NCBI GenBank assembly: GCA_902494245.1
Contig: CABUSR010000018.1
Coordinates: 1-44,411 of the forward strand
Direction: 5' to 3'
DNA length: 44,411 nt
Source: an uncultured Collinsella sp.
GTDB lineage: Bacteria > Actinomycetota > Coriobacteriia > Coriobacteriales > Coriobacteriaceae
The first letter of the stretch is position 1, and each line of letters opens with the position of its first letter. The position numbers and the translations under genes are program-made. Below the pieces are notes generated by a model, which searched no databases, had not been told where the DNA came from, and saw nothing but the letters and a program-made list of their open reading frames with translations. Below, piece by piece: positions 39,490-44,411 of this stretch.

Positions 39490-40200
39490 TTACCAGGGTG
39501 TTCTGGCTGTTGAGGACTCGATGGCATCGTGGCGTTTGAGCTCGCGGCGCATGGTTTGCGAATTGAGCCAGGCTGCCTGCCAGCCACGGATGGGGTAGCG
39601 CGTCTGGTCGAGCTCAAACTGCGTATAGCCGCAGGCGTTGATGATCGTCGTTCCACACACATGCTGCCGCTCGCGCTGAAAATCGTAACCGTAGCTTTGG
39701 TGTACATGCCCATGCACCATGTAGTCGGCCCCCCAGGATTCAAGCGCCGTGTTAAAGCACTCAAACCCTCGATGCGGCAGATCGTCCAGATCACCCATAC
39801 CGGCGGCGGGTGCATGGGTAAGCAGAATGTCGCACCCGCCGACCATCCTAACCTTACGCGACAGCTTACGCATGCGCTTGGACATCTCGCGTTCGGTGTA
39901 CATGTTGGCGCCGTCGCGATAACGCATGGACCCGCCAAGGCCCGCAATGCGAATCCCTCGGTACGTGTACACGCTGTCTTCTACGCAGATACATCCGCCC
40001 GGTGCATGACGTGCGTAGCGGTCATCGTGATTGCCACGCACGTAGATGAGCGGTTTGTTGATGACCGTAACCAAAAACTCAAGATAGTCCGGGTCCAGAT
40101 CGCCGGCGGACAAAATCAGGTCGACGCCCTCAAAGCGTTCCTTGCGAAAGCACTCCCAAAGGCATCGTTCTTCGGTATCGGCTATGGCAAGGATTTTCAT
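39490..40200 (-). CDS. Metallophosphoesterase (calcineurin-like)
   Basis: 236-residue cytosolic phosphoesterase of unknown substrate. Metal ligands are seen in order: ADTEE (instead of the usual DxH, with Asp then Glu), LILSAGDLDPDY, YVRGNHDDR, LLTHAP, and VHGHVHQSYGY. The first motif lacks the common His, which changes the first metal site. The ATG overlaps the stop of the upstream BMP-domain gene by four bases (ATGA), so the two proteins are made together and probably act together. A perfect palindrome abuts the stop. Confidence 0.85.
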   Translation of the reverse strand: MKILAIADTEERCLWECFRKERFEGVDLILSAGDLDPDYLEFLVTVINKPLIYVRGNHDDRYARHAPGGCICVEDSVYTYRGIRIAGLGGSMRYRDGANMYTEREMSKRMRKLSRKVRMVGGCDILLTHAPAAGMGDLDDLPHRGFECFNTALESWGADYMVHGHVHQSYGYDFQRERQHVCGTTIINACGYTQFELDQTRYPIRGWQAAWLNSQTMRRELKRHDAIESSTARTPW

Positions 40201-42113
40201 AGGGCAGGGACTTTCGGCTCATCGTCGAGCTGCGGAATGGTGCCTACCACGTTATCCGCCAGCCAATTCATCTCGACAATCTGCGTGCTCGGCAGCGGAG
40301 GGAAGCCTTCGATCTGTACCACGCCGTTCTGGCTGTGGAGCTCGCCGCCAAAGGGGTTGATGGATCCCTCAACAATGCCGTTACGGAGCAACTGCACGAG
40401 TTTGCGCGTCTGGTAGGGTAGGCCCGGAGCGTAACGGATGTCGATAACGCCAGAGCTCATGCCGTACCAGTAGTTGACGGCGCGCACTTGGTTATCGTCG
40501 CTGGTCTCGTCCCACGTGCCGTGCAGAAGGCTGCGAACGATGAGCTCGTAGTAACGGCTCCAGTTCCATACCGGCATGGCGATGCCGGTAACCTTGCCAT
40601 CGACCAGGCGGTGAAGTCCGTAGGCCGTGGGGTCTTCGAGCGACTTTGACATGTCGGCGCCGGTCATGACGCTTACACCTTCGCGGCACATGGCCTCGGC
40701 AAGGCCTCCGGCGGGCACATCGCCCCAAGTCAGGATAATTTGCGCACGGGGGTCGAGCAGCGAGGCGCCAATCGCAAAGGCGTTGATCTCGCTGAGCGCG
40801 CCCGAGGCGAAGACCGATGCGTGGTAGCCGATGCGGTGGTTGTCCGCCATGCTGGCGGCAAGGGCGCCCAGGAGGAACTTGGCCTCGTACATCTTGCCAA
40901 AGTACGAACGGACGCTTTGATGGGGAAGGCCGATAGAGCAGTTGAGGAACCGAACCTGGGGATACTCAACGGCAGCCCTGAGCGTGTATTCCATCAGGCG
41001 GTGCGAGGTCGAGAAGATGACGTTTGCCCCATGTTTGACAGCCGTTTCCACGGCGGCGTAGAACACATCCGGATCGTGACAGTCCTCGAACGCCTCGGTG
41101 CGCACGATACCGCCAAAGTGCTCATCGAGATACTGACGCCCTTGGTCGTGCAGGCTGTCCCAGCTCGACGTCGCACAGGGGAACTCATGGATAAAGGCGA
41201 TGCGCAGGGGGTTGGTCGCCGAATAGACGGTCTTGCCCATAAAGAAGTTGAGCACGCCGGAGGTGGACTTGGCGGGCGACTCCTCCTCGTCGACGCTCGG
41301 CGCTTCAACAAGATCGACCTTGTCCTCGTCATTTTTGCCGGCAATGACCAGCTCGCGCCAAATCTTGCACAGGCGGTTTACGACGATATCCGTCGGCGTA
41401 TCCAGTAGGCGGTCCTGGTTGTACACATTGAGGTAGACGAGCATGGCGTCGGCGGGCGTAATGTCCAGGTGGTCGCCGCCTGCGCGAAGGTAGGCGCGCT
41501 TAAAGAGCAGGAAGGTGTGGCGCAGGTAGTCGACCTTTTTCTGCGGCCATTTTTCGATAAGATTCTGACCGAGCATCTTGGCGAGCGTCTCGTAGCTTCC
41601 CTCACGCGAGAACTCGATCTCGTATAGGGGGCAGACGCGCCAAAACGCGCAGAATTCACCGTACAGGCGGCTTTCGACGGAATCCCATGTGCCGGGGTAG
41701 AGACGGGTGACCCTGGCCGAAACCGTTGGAGCGTCCAAGAATTTGAGGACACTGACGCGTTTATTGCCTTCCTGGACATAGAACCGATGCATGAACTCGG
41801 TGACGATGATGGGGTCGCGATAGCCCTCGGTTACCTGGATGTCGTAGAGGTTGGACCACTTGCGGGCGAACTCGGTGTTAAACGGCAGCAGGGGCATAAA
41901 GTTGCATGAAAAGGCGGACTGACGGCCCTTGGTGACAGTGCCGACGACCATTTCGATCGGAATATCCCGCAGGCCGACACTCACTCGCTGACCTAAGGGG
42001 AGCTGAGCAATCAAACTGTCGAGGTCCGTAAGGTATGGATGCTCGCTTTGGCTAATGGCGCGTCGACGTCCTTGCTCGCCGCGCTTGCGTGCTTGACGAT
42101 AGGCCTCTTCCAT
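40197..42113 (-). CDS. Signal-less ParB-like / BMP (Med/PnrA) fusion protein
   Basis: 638 residues in two parts. The N-terminal ~290 residues start with a basic stretch (RQARKRGEQGRRRA), no signal peptide or lipobox, and contain FYVQEGNKRVSVLKFLDAPTV (111-131), resembling the ParB-like nucleotide/DNA-handling motif (EGxxRxxxL). An acidic linker (EDKVDLVEAPSVDEEESPA) and then a BMP-family periplasmic-binding fold (about 302-600: RIAFIHEFPCATSSWD, NVIFSTSHRLMEYTL, GALAASMADNHRIGYHASV) follow. BMP domains bind nucleosides, normally outside the cell as lipoproteins. Here the domain must be cytosolic, which suggests a sensor or regulator. GGGAGC precedes the ATG. Coupled to the metallophosphoesterase; mscS lies upstream on the same strand. 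Confidence 0.8.
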   Translation of the reverse strand: MEEAYRQARKRGEQGRRRAISQSEHPYLTDLDSLIAQLPLGQRVSVGLRDIPIEMVVGTVTKGRQSAFSCNFMPLLPFNTEFARKWSNLYDIQVTEGYRDPIIVTEFMHRFYVQEGNKRVSVLKFLDAPTVSARVTRLYPGTWDSVESRLYGEFCAFWRVCPLYEIEFSREGSYETLAKMLGQNLIEKWPQKKVDYLRHTFLLFKRAYLRAGGDHLDITPADAMLVYLNVYNQDRLLDTPTDIVVNRLCKIWRELVIAGKNDEDKVDLVEAPSVDEEESPAKSTSGVLNFFMGKTVYSATNPLRIAFIHEFPCATSSWDSLHDQGRQYLDEHFGGIVRTEAFEDCHDPDVFYAAVETAVKHGANVIFSTSHRLMEYTLRAAVEYPQVRFLNCSIGLPHQSVRSYFGKMYEAKFLLGALAASMADNHRIGYHASVFASGALSEINAFAIGASLLDPRAQIILTWGDVPAGGLAEAMCREGVSVMTGADMSKSLEDPTAYGLHRLVDGKVTGIAMPVWNWSRYYELIVRSLLHGTWDETSDDNQVRAVNYWYGMSSGVIDIRYAPGLPYQTRKLVQLLRNGIVEGSINPFGGELHSQNGVVQIEGFPPLPSTQIVEMNWLADNVVGTIPQLDDEPKVPAL

Positions 42114-42169
42114 GATGTTGCTCCCTTAGTCGTTTAAACAACTACATAAACCATGGTACCACGAATGAA

Positions 42170-42203
42170 AACCACCACAAAGGTGCCTGTCCCTTTTTGG
42201 CGG
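42170..42203. repeat. Degenerate palindrome with CTGTCCC core (copy 4)
   Basis: CCACCACAAAGG and CCTTTTTGGCGGG are imperfect arms around TGCCTGTCC, i.e. the GGGACAGG core on the other strand. It lies between mscS and the BMP-domain gene. Confidence 0.5.
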
Positions 42204-42204
42204 G

Positions 42205-42972
42205 TTAGGCGATGATGGGGGCGATGGCGCGGATGCAGGCGTCGGCTGCCGTGAAAGTAGTGCTGTCGTCGCTGACGATAAAGATGATCTTTCCTTTGAT
42301 GCCAAAGTCGCCGATTTCGCTAAAGAGTACGTAGGGCTCCTTGTCAAAGCCCGAGATGGGAAGCACGGCGGCTTTGGTGGCGCTGGTCAGCTCGTCTGCC
42401 AGTGCGTCCAGTGAAGCCCACTTGGACGTGTCCTTGACCGCGACGGGCACGGCAACGCGCCCAAAGGGCATGAGGTGCACGAGCGTGTTCTTGGAGATGT
42501 TGGAGTTGGGGACGATGATGGTCTGCCCACAGGCATCCTCAATCGTTGTATGGCGCCAAGTGATGTCTTGGACCACGCCGGATACGCCGCCGACCTCGAT
42601 ATTGTCGCCGGGCTTGATGATGCCCATAAAGGTCACCTGCATGCCGCCGATAAGGTTTGACAGCGTGTCCTGAAAGCCGAGCGAGATGGCGATGCCGCCG
42701 ACGCCAAGGGCGGCGACGAGCGCGTTTGCGTTAATGCCAAAGCAGTTATCGAGGATAAAGCTGCCGCCAATCATCCAGATGACGGCGCGCGCGATGTTGA
42801 TGAAGATACTCGATGCCGGAAGCGGGTTATCGTCTCGGTTAAGCAGATGGTTCAGGGTCTTGGATACGACCTTGGCGGCGACGGCGGTGCCTATCGCCAA
42901 GATGACGGCCCAGATGATGTTGTGGACCCACCGTTGCTCAAAGAAATGAAGAATCGGCTCAAACAATTCCAT
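42205..42972 (-). CDS. MscS-type small-conductance mechanosensitive channel
   Basis: 255-residue membrane protein that opens under membrane tension to release solutes. Three membrane segments: about 15-37, 58-78, and the pore helix with GVGGIAISLGFQDTLSNLIGGMQV (the Gly/Ala-packed TM3). Then the beta domain GIIKPGDNIEVGGVSGVVQDITWRHTTI and IIVPNSNISKN, and a C-terminal alpha/beta domain. The ATG at 42972 has AGGAGG about 10 nt upstream. An IS element begins only 64 bp before the start codon, so its native promoter may have been displaced. Same strand as the next two genes. Confidence 0.9.
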   Translation of the reverse strand: MELFEPILHFFEQRWVHNIIWAVILAIGTAVAAKVVSKTLNHLLNRDDNPLPASSIFINIARAVIWMIGGSFILDNCFGINANALVAALGVGGIAISLGFQDTLSNLIGGMQVTFMGIIKPGDNIEVGGVSGVVQDITWRHTTIEDACGQTIIVPNSNISKNTLVHLMPFGRVAVPVAVKDTSKWASLDALADELTSATKAAVLPISGFDKEPYVLFSEIGDFGIKGKIIFIVSDDSTTFTAADACIRAIAPIIA

Positions 42973-43074
42973 GTAGGGAAAACCTCCTAATGATCGTTCA
43001 ACCATGATACCCACCAAGAAGCCCGTCCGATCAAATTGAACTGCGCCCCAAATCTTGGACGCCCTAAATAGCGA

Positions 43075-43980
43075 CTAGGCCGCGAGGGCCTGATTCCGGA
43101 ACTCCTCCGGGGTCAGGCCCTTCAATCTTACCTGCCTCCGGCTCGTGTTCCAGTGGACTATGTATTCCTCCAGGTCGCGTTTGAAATCCTCGAACGTCTT
43201 CCACTCGCGGCCCCTGTAGAACTCGTCCTTGACGTGGCCGAAGAGCTGCTCGGTGGCGGCATTGTCGATGCAGTTCGCCTTCCTGGACATACTCTGGACG
43301 ATGCCGGCGGCCTCGAGCCTGGATGTGTATGAGGCGTGCTGGTACTGCCAGCCCCGGTCCGAGTGCATGGTCGGGGCGGCGCCCTCGGGGATCTTGGACA
43401 GCAGCCCGTCGAGCATCCTCACCTGCTGGGCCATGTCGGGCGTGGTCGATATGTCGCTCGCCACGATCTCCTTGGTGCAGAAGTCCAGCGTCGGGGCCCA
43501 GTAGGCCTTGCCGCCGGCCACCTTGAACTCGGTGACGTCCGTCCCCAGCTTCCGCCACGGGGCCCCGGCGTCGAAATCCCTCGCGATCACGTTCTCGAAC
43601 GTCCTGCCGACGACGCCCTTGTACGAGTTGTACCTGTGGTAGGCCGTCTCGCGTCTGATCCCGCAGCGGATCCCCATCTCGCGCATCATCTTGAGCACGG
43701 TCTTGTCGGCTATCACGGCCCCCTCTTCCGCCCTGAGGCACATCGCTATCTGCCGGTGCCCGCAGCCGTTGGCGGTGCGCGAGAAGATTCCGGCGGCCGC
43801 CTCCCGGAGCTCGGGGCGCGTGGGCCTCGGCGGGTGCGCGAGGGCGTAGTAGTAGGTCGACCGCTTGAGCCCGGCGCATGCGAGCAGGTGCCCGAGCGCG
43901 TGCCCCTCGGCGCGCAGGGCCGCGACCGCCTCGGCCTTCGCCCTGGTCAGAGCCCGTCCCTCTCGACCAGGGCGCGTAAT
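43075..43980 (-). CDS. IS3-family transposase OrfB (DDE integrase), expressed by -1 frameshift
   Basis: About 300 codons of open frame from an ATT at the slippery site; a free-standing ATG start (43743) would give only 222 residues and miss the N-terminal HTH_21 part (TYYYALAHPPRPTRPEL). Catalytic triad: Asp in GTDVTEF, Asp in MHSDRGWQYQH, Glu in NAATEQLFGHVKDEFY, then WNTSRRQVRLKGLTPEEFRNQ typical of the family end. The protein is normally an OrfAB fusion made by slippage at 43980-43986. It cuts and joins IS ends. Confidence 0.92.
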   Translation of the reverse strand: MTRPGREGRALTRAKAEAVAALRAEGHALGHLLACAGLKRSTYYYALAHPPRPTRPELREAAAGIFSRTANGCGHRQIAMCLRAEEGAVIADKTVLKMMREMGIRCGIRRETAYHRYNSYKGVVGRTFENVIARDFDAGAPWRKLGTDVTEFKVAGGKAYWAPTLDFCTKEIVASDISTTPDMAQQVRMLDGLLSKIPEGAAPTMHSDRGWQYQHASYTSRLEAAGIVQSMSRKANCIDNAATEQLFGHVKDEFYRGREWKTFEDFKRDLEEYIVHWNTSRRQVRLKGLTPEEFRNQALAA

Positions 43981-44411
43981 TTTTTTAGGTAGGCCACCTC
44001 GGCCTCGAGCCTACGGCACCGCTCCTCGAGCTCCTCCTCGCGGGTCCGCGGCCTCGCCCTGGAACCGCTCGGCCGGCCCTTGGGCCTCGGGCGCAGGGCC
44101 TCCGCGCCGCCCCGGCGGTATAGCGCGCACCACTTCTTGAGCGGCGACATCGACATTATGCCGAACGCCGCCATCGCCTCGGTCTTCGTCATGCCGCCGT
44201 CGACGACGGCGGAGGCGGCGGCGACCTTCTGCTCGTATGTGTACCTGCCCTGCTTCCCGTCCATGCGCAGCAGCACCTCGCTCCCGAATGCGCGGTATAT
44301 CTCCTGCCATCTTCTCACGGCTTCCGCGGGAAGCGAAAGGGCAATCGCGGCAGATTTATACCCGTGCCCGAGCTCGAAGAGCCCTATGGCCGCCTTCCTG
44401 GCCTCGACATC
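43947..44411 (-). CDS. IS3-family transposase OrfA (partial at window edge)
   Basis: The frame is open to the window edge (155 codons visible); the true start is outside. Two helix-turn-helix units are visible: DVEARKAAIGLFELGHGYKSAAIAL and TYEQKVAAASAVVDGGMTKTEAMAAFGI, followed by a basic hinge (RPRPKGRPSGSRARPR) and a leucine-zipper-like coil EELEERCRRLEAEVAYLKKL. It binds IS ends; the coil mediates multimerisation with OrfAB. It ends at TGA 43947, overlapping OrfB by about 34 nt. Confidence 0.9.
   Translation of the reverse strand, partial: DVEARKAAIGLFELGHGYKSAAIALSLPAEAVRRWQEIYRAFGSEVLLRMDGKQGRYTYEQKVAAASAVVDGGMTKTEAMAAFGIMSMSPLKKWCALYRRGGAEALRPRPKGRPSGSRARPRTREEELEERCRRLEAEVAYLKKLRALVERDGL
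43980..43986 (-). other. Programmed -1 frameshift site A7
   Basis: Seven A on the minus strand just before ATTACG. The OrfA frame reads AAA AAA TTA, and the OrfB frame is entered by slipping back one base. This is the standard slippery sequence of IS3-family elements. Confidence 0.85.

Larger units (their letters stand above)
43037..44411 (-). mobile_element. IS3-family insertion sequence (IS150-like group), cut by the window edge
   Basis: The right end reads TGAACTGCGCCCCAAATCTT from 43037, matching the TGAACTG..CCCC type terminus of IS150-like elements. It carries orfA and orfB in the -1 frame, as in that group, transcribed leftward toward mscS. The left end lies outside the window. No disruption is seen in the visible frames, so the copy may be active. 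Confidence 0.88.

Noticed and set aside
43075..43743. Stand-alone 222-residue transposase starting at 43743
   Set aside because: The frame continues upstream with conserved OrfB residues to the A7 slippery site, so the short start is an artefact.

Overview
The window is a 44.4 kb stretch of chromosome with high G+C coding sequence. It looks like a gut Coriobacteriia genome, most likely Collinsella or a close relative. That reading rests on gene content and order, a MurE-type ligase without the DAP-selecting arginine, and intergenic palindromes I associate with that group. No 16S gene is present, so the taxonomic call is inference.

Layout. 1-1.3 kb: the end of argD, a gene-poor AT-rich patch with inverted repeats, and a tRNA-Val with a decayed partial copy beside it. 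1.5-10.4 kb: asnB, a MurE-like ligase, a HAD phosphatase, murI, rph, rdgB, dtd, veg and ispE (cell wall, RNA processing, nucleotide sanitation, isoprenoids). 10.4-13.5 kb: tRNA-Pro, tatA, greA and a LysRS carrying an extra tRNA-binding domain. 13.8-16.2 kb: two membrane proteins (ThrE-type exporter, DUF2798-type). 16.5-21.6 kb: a 1479-residue dehydratase-activase-type protein and a TetR regulator, with a 21-bp palindrome upstream. 21.8-26.2 kb: clpC and pepD. 26.2-27.0 kb: mntP on the minus strand behind a probable yybP-ykoY (manganese) riboswitch. 27.2-32.6 kb: disA-ispD-ispF-cysS-rlmB-yacP, with a well-folded unassigned RNA candidate between cysS and rlmB. 32.7-34.1 kb: a minus-strand HTH-HipA kinase fusion under a large inverted repeat. 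34.2-39.4 kb: tRNA and translation genes (Thr, Tyr, Thr, Met tRNAs, tuf, rpmG, tRNA-Trp, secE, nusG, rplK, rplA). 39.5-43.0 kb: a minus-strand group of mscS, a signal-less BMP-domain protein and a metallophosphoesterase. 43.0 kb to the end: an IS3-family element cut by the window edge.

Most genes are core housekeeping. The unusual material is the HTH-HipA fusion, the cytosolic ParB-like/BMP fusion, the activase/TetR pair and the LysRS fusion. The intergenic DNA is also unusual: three tandem ~80-bp palindromic units at 34.34-34.56 kb, a second palindrome family just after them, a dispersed palindrome family with a GGGACAG core, and the cysS-rlmB RNA candidate. I did not find a complete defence system, prophage, CRISPR array or biosynthetic cluster.
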